NCBI GenBank assembly: GCA_022829145.1
Contig: CM040741.1
Location: 38,114,534 to 38,178,533, forward strand
Source: Albula goreensis
Lineage: Eukaryota; Chordata; Actinopteri; Albuliformes; Albulidae
Length of the DNA stretch: 64,000 nucleotides
Direction of reading: 5' to 3'
In this document: positions 11,563 to 22,002 of the stretch, piece after piece
Layout: every line of letters begins with the position of its first letter
How positions within the stretch are numbered: the first letter of the stretch is position 1
Notes under the pieces: model-generated
What the model was told of the DNA's origin: nothing
Seen by the model: only the letters and a program-made list of their open reading frames with translations
Databases searched by the model: none
Translations under genes and position numbers: made by a program

Positions 11563-11747
11563 ATGGCTCACCCTCAGCCGACCACAACACTGCCGACAGG
11601 CCCAGAATCCCCTGCCTTGGGCGTCACGGTCAGCGGTAATGTTCAGAAGTACGCCATGAAGAAGAAAAAGGTCCTGAATGCGGAGGAGAATGAGCTGTTT
11701 GAGCTGACGCAGGCTGCTGGGATTGTCATGGACCAGGAGGTTTTCAA
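11563..11747 (+). CDS. mzt2: mzt2 coding exon 1
   Basis: Residues 1-61 plus two bases of codon 62. The donor GTGAGT at 11748 splits the Lys codon AA/G, which is restored by exon 2. Contains the N-terminal half of the MOZART2 helical core. Confidence 0.93.
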
Positions 11748-14700
11748 GTGAGTTAGAGGAGGCCAGCAATGAAAGCGCACACCACTGAGAGAGCCTGACA
11801 TGGAGGCCAATGCAGTGTTGTCTTGTTGAGCTAAACTAAAGCAAATGGAGTTGATGTCTGCTGTTTGTCTCATATCCACCCCCCAGGATCATTGTTGACC
11901 TTCTGAAGATGAATGTGGCCCCGCTAGCCGTGTTCCAGACGCTGAAGGCGATGTGTGCAGGGCAAAGGATCACGGACGCCTCAGCATCAGACACCTCCAC
12001 AGCATCACACACCACAACAGCTCCCACCGAGCCCAGAGGTCAGACCCTGCATCACACGGGGGAGTGGACCCCAGCTGGACATAAATATCAAGAATTTATA
12101 AGACTCAAAGCACACAGGCCAACACTCAAGCCTTTCACATACTTGCATATTTTGTACAATGAATGTACTAGGCTCCAATGGTCTGGCATTGAAAAGAGAT
12201 TGCTTCCTTGAGAAGCAGGTAACAGAATGGCAGGAATGATGGTAAAGCCTGTTGCATGAGCCTTGGATTTATTCTGTAAATAGGTTTATCTCATTGGTAA
12301 GTGAGTACAGCTGACTATGCTTGGGCTGCACATGTTCTCACTTTGCAGAATCAATTTTTTTCAACAGAAATATTTTCTCATTCACTTTTCCTTATTCCAC
12401 TCCTATTTTGCAAATGTTAAAAATATAGATATATATTTGTATTTTCTGTTAGTTGTTATACAGTATGCCTTAAAAGTACACTAAGATCTACATTTAACTT
12501 CAAATTTGAAATGAGAATCTTTCTGTTTGAAAATGCTTACTTTTGCACCCGTTTCCCACTGCTTATTACTTCTGTTAGTAAGAGCTTGCCTTGCTTGAGC
12601 CTCTATCCTTTGCTTCTGGTCTAGCGCTCAGGTGCAGTACATCATCACCTTTGCATCACCTTTCGATGTCTTACTAATTCGTGCTGCTAGTAGGCTAAAT
12701 TTACCTGATCTGCTTCACAAGCAAGGGGAATAGGAGCCACTGTTCATTTCATTCCAAAATGCTTGCGCTAGCTAACATGGGGCTAAATTTGAGAGAAAGA
12801 AAGCACACTTGCAGTTTTTGCCATATTTCATATGTATATATATGGCAGCTGACATTACCTTTACATAAAATTACATTGCAGCAAAACAACAGCGACTCTA
12901 AGCTGTCTTTGAAATATCTTCGTGCAGCGCACACGTTTCTTGCGTATTTCCTGAAAGTATTTCACTGTGTGTGCGCTAATGTCTCTCTATTGTTCTTCCT
13001 GTATGTGCACCTGTGTGTTTGCCGGTGTATGTGTTTTTTTTTTTTGTTGGTTTGTGCGCGTGTGTGTTTCTTTTCCTTTCCTGAAGTAGATGACTCAGTT
13101 GTGTCTGGCAAGAGCAGTAAAATCCCCGCACCTCTCCCCCAGCCCTCTGGCCTGCGGCCGGCGAGAGTAAACACAAAGATTGTGGTCTACAGCCCGGCCG
13201 ACGCTTGCTCTCCTCTCTCTCAAGGTCCCCCCGGTTCCTTCCACTTTACTTGCTGCCTGTTCTCTCCTTTCGCAGGTTGTGTTTGTTAGTTTATCTCCTG
13301 GGGTCAGTTCTGTCAGCCATCACACCAGGAACCAGGCACAGCAGCACCCGCCCTTCTCCCTCCAAACTCAAAGCTGCCTATTACCAGAGGTGTTTTCCAT
13401 ATTGGAGTTTCGAACAAGAGGATAGGCAACTGCACTCTGGTCTTTTACTCTGTGAATTGTGGGCAATTTGTCTGTGATTTGAGTTTGAAGCCCTTTGCTC
13501 GGATGAATATGGTTAATTATATCTCAATGCTCCAACCAGAATTAACATTGTACACATGTACCTCTATATCTGTGTCAATGTCAGGGGCACATTGGGTATG
13601 AATATTTTAAATTGTTACTTGTACTGAGGACGTTGACATAATTCAAGCACTCAGTATTACACAGACATAAGCAAGAATTAACAATTTCTTGTTCATTGGT
13701 TTGTACCTGTTAGGAGTGCAGAGGCCTATCATATCTCAGTATCATATTCTTATCTACAAATGAATGATCATGTTTATACCTTGAAATGCAGTTCTCCCTA
13801 CAGGAGTCATTGAGGGTTGCTCTGTGTGCTGGGTTCCAGGTCTGGTCGGACCATCTGGATGAGATGCTCTCAGTCACAGTTCAGAAAGCAAATCCGCACG
13901 GGGGCTGCAGACATGTAGTGTAGACCCAGAGCTGGGCATGCAGATACCATAAGGTGGTAGCTTTGTGAATAAGAATGCATCTGTCTCCGGTTGTCTCTTC
14001 TGGTGTCAGCTGCTCAAATTCTGCTCAGATATTTAAATGATTCTGGGCTGCCCTGTCTTCTATATCAGCCCATCATATCGTAAAGAGTATGATGGCCTGA
14101 AAATAGAACTTTGTTTTAAGTAGAGCAAATGGTATTCATGAATCCTGGGGCCGAAATTTCAACTGCTTTTGCTGGCTCGGTGGGTGATACCGGGCCATTT
14201 AGGTCACTACCCTCATTGCCAAATGTTGTAACCAAATATTCCATAATTTAAAAAAAAAAAAAAATCTAATAACATGTACCTCTCTGGATGATCTGTGCAC
14301 AACAGCAGTGAACTAATGATCTTCTGCCTATTTCCTTCTGAACTGTGCATAGTGGCTGTGGTAGGATGGCAGTGCCGTGGCGCCTGTCTGTGGCTGTGGC
14401 AAACCTTGCTGTGTGTACAGGCTCTGTGGTGACATTGCGTCCCGTGACAGTGACCCTCCTGCTTGCCTTTGATGTGCTGTGTGTCGGATGAGTCCACAGT
14501 AGTCCAGTTCAGTCTAGGCTCCCGTCACTCAACCATAAGCTGTTTATAGCGAGCAGTGTGCATATTTTGTCTTTGCTTAGTGACTCCCTATATCATATAC
14601 TAAAAATAAATCAAAAGAGGCTTGATTGCATAGTTTTGATTGCATTTAAGCAATAGTTGGGGATTTATATGTTTTTCCAGCAAAGAACATTGCTTGTAAT

Positions 14701-15889
14701 GAAGGCAGTAGGCCCTTTCTGTTAGCAAGGTGTTGGAAACTCTTAAAAATTGTCAAAATTTTGTCATACCAATAGAGGAAAAGGGGGTTAGATTCCCACA
14801 ATTCATAGTGGCTGGTTTGCTGTTTTCCAAAGGCCCTCTACATAATTCTACTAGGTTGTCATTGTCATCCAGCTCTCCTGTCATCATCAAGTGTCTCTCA
14901 CTTGTCTGCTGCTCGCTGCCATACTCTCATCTAGCCTGCACCCCGACCGCCTGGCTTGCATTGACATTCTTCTGTAAAAGCAAAGGCCTTGAAGCATCCA
15001 AAGGAATCTGGCATGGGGTGTATGGATTTCCTTCTGTCTGGGAAGCAATAGAAATAAATCACACAAACATCCACTGCACTCCTTAGGTGGGTTATCATGG
15101 GGCATTATAGATTGCCAAAGATCGCCCTGCAGTTGCTAGGTTTCCGTATGCTAAATTCATGTGTAGCTGAATTGCGTCACACCCAATTTAATATGCAAAT
15201 TGGCAGTTTTCTCCTTTGCATAGAATATATCAAAGGAGTTTGATTGACCATGTAATTAGACAAAACATAAAATTTTATATAGGGTATAGCTTGAGCTAAA
15301 ATATGTGGACAAAGTGTTTCATAAGGTCTCTTGTGATGGTATGTGTAAATTACATTTTAGTTTGCCATATGTAGCAAAATAAAAGTGCTAATATATATTA
15401 AAAAGTCCACACTGGCTGTAGTGTGAATTAAAATCCTATAGAAACAAAATTCAGATATCACTTAGGTATGGGAGTGAGTCTCTTCCTGATACTTTGCAGC
15501 TTTAAGCTTTGCTTTTTTCCCCAGACGTGTGGCTTTTTGCTTCTGAAATTAGCATCTCACCTAACATTTGTGTGTTGGCCCTAATTTGTGTTCTGTTGGT
15601 CTCAGACTATGTACCAGAACAGGTGAATGGTAGCAAGTTAAATGTTAACGGTTATGCGCTTGCTTTCTGCGGCGGGTTGGGGTGGGGAGGGGCATTATCC
15701 AGGTCTGGAATGATGACTGAAGGTTTTTGTGTCCCAGTGCGCAGCAAAGTGGGACAGGGCCACGGAGAGAAAGGCGGCCGGGACGGGTCCAGCCAGCGGG
15801 TGCCTCGCCAGCCCAGCGCCTCCCGGGGCCAGAAGAGCGGCAAGAGCTCGGGGAGCAGCAGCTCCTCCTCACAGCTCACCTCCAGCTAA
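11563..15889 (+). CDS. mzt2: Mitotic-spindle organizing protein 2 (MOZART2), 162 aa, three coding exons
   Basis: Coding exons 11563-11747, 11887-12038 and 15738-15889 (TAA) join in consistent phases (2 then 1). The conserved core is easily recognised: KKKKVLNAEENELFELTQAAG, then VDLLKMNVAPLAVFQTLKAMCAGQR, close to human MZT2A/B as I remember it. The tail carries GSSQRVPRQPSASR, matching the human GSSQRMPRQPSATR region. The length of 162 fits the human 158. The family binds the gamma-tubulin ring complex, through GCP2, at centrosomes and spindle poles and helps recruit activators such as CDK5RAP2. The tail is Gly/Ser/Lys-rich, ending SSSSSSQLTSS. Intron 2 is long (3.7 kb) compared with intron 1 (139 bases). 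The start at 11563 precedes the conserved core by about 30 residues. The in-frame ATG at 11656 (codon 32) would be a shorter alternative. Confidence 0.95.
11887..12038 (+). CDS. mzt2: mzt2 coding exon 2
   Basis: Acceptor CCCCAG ends at 11886. Encodes IIVDLLKMNVAPLAVFQTLK and a Thr/Ser-rich linker ending TEPR. Donor GTCAGA at 12039 is weak at +3 to +6, so read-through into intron 2 is conceivable. The frame stays open there for about 57 more codons to a stop at about 12209. Confidence 0.93.
12039..15737 (+). other. mzt2 intron 2
   Basis: 3.7-kb intron with no nested gene that I can support. It holds a GC-richer patch at about 13085-13210 (see findings), a poly(T) run at about 13027-13040, a poly(A) run at about 14250-14264, and otherwise AT-rich sequence. 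Confidence 0.6.
15738..15889 (+). CDS. mzt2: mzt2 coding exon 3 and stop
   Basis: Acceptor TTTTTGTGTCCCAG. The first two bases complete a Val codon. It encodes RSKVGQGHGEKGGRDGSSQRVPRQ and a Ser/Gly/Lys-rich end, with TAA at 15887-15889. Identified by its match to the human tail motif and by phase. Confidence 0.93.
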
Positions 15890-16130
15890 GGTCAACGGCC
15901 TGAGTTACCCTCGTAACAACGACAAAATGGCCAGAGGCCTCAGTTCAAGGACGGAGATCACTGGAACTCGTCTTTCATGAACTAAGTAAATACCTAGATA
16001 TCACATGCATACAGTGATGTCATCTGTGGGATTTACAATTTTTGTTTCCTCTTTATCGTTATTACTTGCAAAATGCCTGTCTCTCTTGATTTTTTTTTTT
16101 CTAATATCAATAAATGTAATGTCTTATGTT
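15890..16130 (+). other. mzt2: mzt2 3' UTR
   Basis: Short AT-rich UTR from the stop to just past AATAAA at 16109-16114. Confidence 0.6.
16109..16114 (+). terminator. mzt2: Poly(A) signal of mzt2
   Basis: Canonical AATAAA 220 bases after the stop, followed by GT/T-rich sequence (GTAATGTCTTATGTTGG). Confidence 0.6.
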
Positions 16131-16568
16131 GGGATTTTATGTCAGGGAGTTGTACATTGTATTGTTTGTCAACTTCAAATTTAAGCTTGGATGGTTATAG
16201 TACAAAGAACACAAGGATAAATGGTGGAATAATAACAAGTAGGCCAGCTTTTTTATTGCCCTCTGGTCTTGCGAAGAATTTATATTAAGGTCCGTTTTTT
16301 TAATTTTGATTCATTGGTATACTTGCTATAAAGCAATGCATTTTAGAAACTAATGGATTACCTGATAATGCAGATCTTCGCAAATGTGTAGAAACCGTAA
16401 TGGATACATTACTTTCAATGTATTTATGCAACTTAAGGTTTGTCAATAGAAATGTTTCTTTATGAGTATATTAAATTCAAAAATGGCTGCCACACACAAA
16501 GAGGGAGTGTTTGGGAGATCTGAACTGCATGAAAGAGGAGACAAAATTTTATTCTACACAAATGAGTA

Positions 16569-16899
16569 CAGGGGGTCCTCGGGTTACGACAGTCTTGAGT
16601 TACGACGTTTCGTGGTGACGACGCACTCCCATAAATGAATTAAAAAACCTAGTTACAACCTACGCAGTTTGGTTCGTAAATACGACCACAGAAATAAAGA
16701 CAAGAAATTGTTCTCTTTTTTTTATTATTACTGTTTCATTAAATTACTGTATTTTATGTCCTTCATGTGTTGTGTGTACAGTGTGAGTGATTTAAGGTGT
16801 CAAATTAGGTATAATTTAGGTATAAATTCCGACTTGCGTCGAAAATCGGCATACGACAAGTCGTAGGAACGGAATTCCTTCTAAGTCGAGGACCCCCTG
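16569..16899. mobile_element. Pogo/Tigger-type MITE, copy 1 (331 bp)
   Basis: Terminal inverted repeats CAGGGGGTCCTCGGGTTACG at the left and the complement ending CGAGGACCCCCTG at the right, flanked by TA on both sides (16567-16568 and 16900-16901). The interior has a second inverted pairing (GTTACGAC near the left, GTCGTA near the right) and a T-rich core. There is no coding capacity. A second copy of almost equal length lies at 53745-54074. TA target site and CAGKGG...-type ends are typical of pogo/Tigger members of the Tc1/mariner superfamily. The exact family name is not known to me. Confidence 0.85.
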
Positions 16900-16901
16900 T
16901 A

Positions 16902-19705
16902 CTTGATTGAAAGAAAGAACAAAGTCAGTTTTACTTGGCAAAATGTGGACAACCCAAAATAAGTCCTCTGTGAGGAAGGTAAGAAGCCAGCCTGCTGGAT
17001 GATCAGGATAAAGCTTGAATGCAGTTTGAGGGCCAGTTTGTGCAAATGAGCGATCAGAATCTCACCTCACCCTGTGTTTGGTGAAGCAGGTGGGCATGAA
17101 CATGCTGTCTTGTGGTCGGCCATTTCAATCTACTGTGTAGGTTGCACCAATTCTGTCTATATTTTAAACAAATGAGTGAAGATACAAAAGTAGCACACTG
17201 GTAAATTGATTGGTTACCTTCTTTCAGTTGCCCCATATCTATTCTTTTTCTGCCTTACAAGTAAAGGCAGGTTCTCATGTTTGCCTTGCGACAAGCCATT
17301 AACATGAGCTTTCAGATCGACTTAGAGGTGCGAAACCGCTCATTCTGCATGGCCTCACTTTCATTAAAAATGGGTAATGTCACTCAATGTCCAGCTGTCT
17401 TCAGTGACTACTTTTTGATGTTTACAGTTGATTGGAGATGTTATAAAAGTCTTCTAAAATACATGAAGTGAAATAAAATCTCCGGATGAGGCCAGAATGC
17501 ACAAACTCTTTTTTGATGTTCAAGCTGGCGCGAATATAAAGAGATGTTAGCATAACTGCTTCTTCTCCTTTTGTCTCAGCTGAGTGTAGGAAGTTTAAGC
17601 CTTGTACTAACTTTTGTATGAAAGGTCATAGTTGTTCCGTGTGTGATTGTATATACAAGAATAAAAGAAGCCTGCGGAAAGAATGTCCTCCATGTTTTTC
17701 TATTTGTAATGCTGTCAGTATGGTCACACCTCACCTCAAGTCTTACATGGTTGTACTGCTGTGAGGGTGTCAACAAGTCATTTCACTGCTCATTAAAATT
17801 ATACCAGCTGTGCCCAACTGAAAGAAAATATACTCTTTGATTGTGGGCCTATGCTGTTGAATTTTCTGTCAATCCAAACACCATTTCTGGTAGTAGTTTG
17901 GAATGTGTCTCTTAAAAAGAGTGAAAAGCAGTGCTGGAGTAGACTCATGCTCTTTTCGTCAGAGATCCATAAGCCTTCTGCTAAGAACGCAATCGGAAGA
18001 ACGATCTCTTCCTGGAAAAAGGCCAAGTCTTCATTTTCAGCCATCAGCTTTTCAGTTTAAACCCTGAGGAAATTAGCACACTACAGTTTTTTTCTGTGTC
18101 AATTCAGTACACAGATTTGTTATAAGAGGGATACAAGTTGTATGAAAGAAGGCAGGATCTTCATTTTATTATTTTTCTAGCCATTGTGATCAATGGAAAG
18201 AAATGCTTTCTCAGTCTTTCAAGGACCAAAACGAATCATTTGGTGCGGAGATACAACCTTGAGGAGGATGGAAGCTTGGAAAATATGAATCTCATGAATT
18301 TACCCATTCAACTCTGCAACACACATCCACATGCCAGCAGAATCCTGGGCACATTGATGTGCAGATTCTATATTTGGTAGGAAGCACTTCAGGGGACTGC
18401 TTTTATGCTACCTCTAAACATACAAGTCTGTTTCATGCCACAAAAATTGCAATGACCTCTGACCTTGTGAGAAATAAAACCTTGCACATGACCTCCTTTC
18501 AAAAGGTCGAAACATTTCACCTACGCAAACCCATTTTTGTCTATTGTATAAAGCCGAATGGGGCATACTTTCATGGCGAGATGGTGGTGAAATATCCTTA
18601 AATTCCTGTGGATAGGCACATGAGTCTATTCTCCTGAATACCTATGTTTTTTTCGACGGCCCCTGGCCTTACTCTGGGAAAAAAAGGGGGGAAGTGAATG
18701 GCTTATCACTCTCAAATCAATCAGTTAAGTTTAGAAAGTTTGGTGATGCATCCCATTCTATTTGTTTGTCAATTTTTCCCAATTCCCATAAATGCCAAAT
18801 TTCTAGCTGTGTCTCTTACAACTGTGCTGTTCACATGTTTAGGCAAGGTTTCTCATTGCATGTGAACTGCACCTCAGGTGAGAGGAAATCTGCATTTCGG
18901 CAACCTCCTGGAGTCGAAAATGCAGAACATAGGCAGATAAACAACCGCTCATATGATTTTGGTGACATAGCTTTGGTTGTGTTTCGTTCAAAACTTTTAT
19001 CTAGGGATCACCTCTGAGCACACCCTATTTTAAATGAAGTGCTGGTCACAGGTTCAGCAATCGAGTTGATAAAGTATGTGTGCGTATATGCTTGTGAGAA
19101 AATGTGTGTCTGTCTGGAAACCCTTTTGTTACAGCATTTCTATCTAAGGATGAGAATGAGAGTGAGACGGGCAGGCAAAGTGCCTCTGACCAGCCAAGCG
19201 CGTTGGAAGGCAGGCTGGGGGTTTTATGCTGTGGTTTGTCATGTTTATGTGTGCCGGCCTTGCCCCTCTGCGCTCTATTGATGGGCCTGATGGTGTAATT
19301 GATGGGGCTATATTGCTGTGGTATAGTAGGGTTAATGGGGCTTGACAACGCAAAAGGAGAGCACTGCATGATGGTGGAGGCAACTTAACCCCTTCACAAC
19401 ATGCTGCTGGGTCTTGCTCTACAAAGCCCTGCTACTGAACATGCAGGGCTTCACATACACTGCACACCCCTACCTTTGTCCAACTCTGAGATAACCCTAC
19501 CTCCTCCCCTCCATTTAAACTATGGAACTCCATATTCTGCTGTTGGGATCAGTGCACTGAAAATCAGTGCTTGCTTCACAAAATCTACACTGAATAGTTT
19601 TGATGTATACGATTTTAAGGAGACATAAAGTGCATTTTCCCACTGCTCACACTGCTATTTCTCAGCTTCCACAGAACATGAGGAATATGGTGGTCCTTCT
19701 TTTAA
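16902..19705. other. Intergenic sequence downstream of mzt2
   Basis: No supported gene. Several open frames of 60-107 codons exist, but none shows a known motif, good start context or splice signals. This is the proximal edge of the long gene-poor stretch. Confidence 0.5.
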
Positions 19706-19720
19706 CCAGCAGGGGGCAGT
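19706..19720 (+). promoter_or_regulatory. Strong CTCF-like site
   Basis: CCAGCAGGGGGCAGT matches the CTCF core consensus (CCRSCAGGGGGCRSY) at every position. It sits 3.6 kb past the mzt2 poly(A) signal at the start of the gene desert. Binding is predicted from motif only. Confidence 0.5.
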
Positions 19721-19927
19721 ATGGCTCTAAGCTCGCGGGTGAAGAAGGGGGCGGGGTGTCCACCAGAGGACAGAATGGGAAAGCTGTGTTTCAGCAGGGC
19801 GAAGCGTGACTGCAATATCAGATTGACAGTACAGGGTGCCCCACCGCAGAAAACGACAAACGGAAGCAGGACAAAATGCTGCCCTGTGCCGCATTTATAC
19901 ATATGAGATGTATGGTGGCTGGACTGT

Positions 19928-19971
19928 ATGGAGTGTGAGAGACATAAAATGTTATATCTCTCACACTCCAT
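19928..19971. repeat. Perfect 15-bp inverted repeat with 14-base loop
   Basis: ATGGAGTGTGAGAGA at 19928-19942 is exactly complementary to TCTCTCACACTCCAT at 19957-19971. The arms are perfect. The loop is AT-rich. Confidence 0.9.
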
Positions 19972-20266
19972 GCTATTCTAGTGGTCATATTTGCATATTT
20001 GTGAATGTATATATACGAGTGCCTAAGTGTTACAGTGTGTGTTTACTTGTTTGTGTACGGTCAAGGTGCTTCTTTGTGGTTTGGTGTGCCTGTGTACAAT
20101 ACCATTGCATTGCTTCATTGTACCCTCGTGGGTCTAGGGGTGAAAGGACTCCATGTGCAAGATATTATTCTGGTTTAGCTTTGGAAAGTGGCTGGTTCAT
20201 TTGCCTTTTCACAGGCTTTGTACTTGTCCACAGTGTGTTAGTCAGGCTCTTACCATGTTTTGTGAT

Positions 20267-20282
20267 CACATATACTAGATAT
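20267..20282. repeat. Left target-site duplication of the L2 LINE
   Basis: CACATATACTAGATAT, identical to 21987-22002 on the far side of the LINE. Confidence 0.85.
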
Positions 20283-21986
20283 ACTGATCTAATGTGTTGT
20301 ACACATTGCATTGCATTATATTGCATCCATTTAGGAGCCACTCTTATCCAGAGCAACTTACAATATATGAGAGCATTCAAATATATGTGCATTCAAATGG
20401 TTTCTGAGCAGTAGTTCCAGACCATAACTAACTACATTTTTCAACCAGCAAGTAGATAAGCAGCAATGCTGAGCAACAATGCAAGTTTCATATGGTAGTC
20501 TGCAGTAATACAACCCATACATACCATGAGCTCTTTTTACAAAATATACCATAAGCCAAAAACATAGAGCAACAGACCTAAATAAGGATTCAACCTACAA
20601 CAGAAGACAGTCAATGATAATATTGTCCTGACTGCGCTGAGTTTTCTTCAGTTCATTTCACCGCTGGAGGGTCAGCATAGTCAAATCAGAAAGGAGACGC
20701 AGAGGGTTGTGATGTGAGCATGCTTGGGAATGTTGAAAACAAGTTGTGCAGCAGCATTCTGAAGTAGCTGCAGGGCTTTTGTAGCACAGGCAGGGAGACC
20801 AGTGAGGAGGGAGTTGCAGTCGTCCAGAAGTGTGAGAACAAGGGTCTAGACCACAGGCTGTGTAGCATATGTGGTGAGGAAGGAGTGGATACTTTGGGTG
20901 TTATAGAGAAAAATCTTCATGCCTGACTAACTGCCACCATATGAGATCTGAATGAATGCTCCCTCTAGATTGAGGTAGGAACCTTGGAACAGTGTGGAAA
21001 GGAAGAGGACCTCAGTCTCAGCCAAGTTTATCTTTAGGTACAGGTTTATCATCCAAATCAAGATGTCCCAAGGCAAGAGTGTTAGATGGGGAAAAAGGAG
21101 AGGAAAAGCTGAGTGTCATATGCATACAAGTAATAGGATGAGATGACAGACCATTTAAAGAAAGAAGAGAAGGAGACTAAGTACAGAACCATGGGGGACA
21201 CCTGTGGGAATGTCTTGGGCATAAGAAGGCCCACTGCCTCAGGAAACCCTGAAAGATCATCCAGAGATGTAGGATTTAATCCACAAAATGTCTGAGCCAG
21301 ATGTCCCAAATGTAGTCAAGGTGGAGAGGAGGAACATGTCGTTGACAGCATCAAAAGCAGTAGACAGGTCCAGTAGAACAAGTACAGAAAGAGAGGGGAT
21401 GGTCTCACAGCCTGGAGCAGATCAGTAATGGAGAGGAGGGTAGACTTGGTGGAGTGAACTGTGCTGAAACCAGACTGGAATGGATCAAGAAGGTTGTGGT
21501 GAGATGGGAAGTGAGAGAGGTGGTTAGATTCAATAGGTTCCAGGGTTTTAGACAGAAAGAGGGGTAGGGAGACTGGTCGGTCTTTTGGTATAACAGAGGA
21601 GTTTGGATTCTGTTCCCTCAGCAGTGGCATGACTCCTTGTGATGGGCACACGGCCTGCATTGATAATGGTGGAGATGAACAGGAGAATGCTGGGTGCAAT
21701 GGTCTGTAGAGGAGGCCAAGGAATAGGATCCAGAGCTGAACAGTTTGGGTTGTGAGACATCAGAAAGTGAGCTATGTCATTTGTGAGAGGAGGAAAGCTG
21801 GAAAGAGAATGAGGAGTCGGATGGGTGGATAGAATCCAATCCAGAGATATTGGAGAGATTGGAGGCCTGGCTTTGAATTCTGTCATCTTCCTGCTGAGAT
21901 GGCTAGCGCTGTCATCTGAAGGGGAGGACGGAGGAGAGGGAGGGTCGGGAAACACAGAGAATGTGGAGAACAGTTTAGCTATTCAG
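20283..21986 (-). mobile_element. 5'-truncated L2-clade LINE (1.7 kb), reverse transcriptase region
   Basis: Minus-strand reading gives the typical fish L2 reverse transcriptase in pieces: SALDPIPWPPLQTIAPSI, then RPVSLPLFLSKTLE, then NLLDPFQSGFSTVHSTKSTLL, then the catalytic box region read as YAYDTQLFLSF (normally YADDTQ). Further on comes RLDYCNSLL-like and LLHNLFSTFP-like sequence. The 3' UTR at about 20310-20375 carries the common fish L2 tail (minus-strand TTGTAAGTTGCTCTGGATAA), followed by an ATGCA-type short repeat. The body is broken by frameshifts and stops and lacks the endonuclease domain, so it is a dead 5'-truncated copy. A perfect 16-bp target-site duplication flanks it, which suggests moderate age. 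Confidence 0.9.
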
Positions 21987-22002
21987 CACATATACTAGAT
22001 AT
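21987..22002. repeat. Right target-site duplication of the L2 LINE
   Basis: CACATATACTAGATAT, identical to 20267-20282, marking the 5' end of the truncated minus-strand LINE. Confidence 0.85.

Noticed and set aside
12759-13289. 176-codon open frame in mzt2 intron 2
   Set aside because: Low-complexity Cys/Phe/Leu-rich reading of TG- and T-rich DNA with no splice context to mzt2. Only the GC-rich part near 13085-13210 is worth a second look.
15509-15722. 5' extension of mzt2 exon 3 as an independent start
   Set aside because: The acceptor at 15737 and the phase match place the exon start at 15738. The upstream part is intron.
19836-20414. 192-codon plus-strand open frame
   Set aside because: Crosses the hairpin, the target-site duplication and the LINE 3' tail. 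Composition is Cys/Tyr/Val-rich chance coding.
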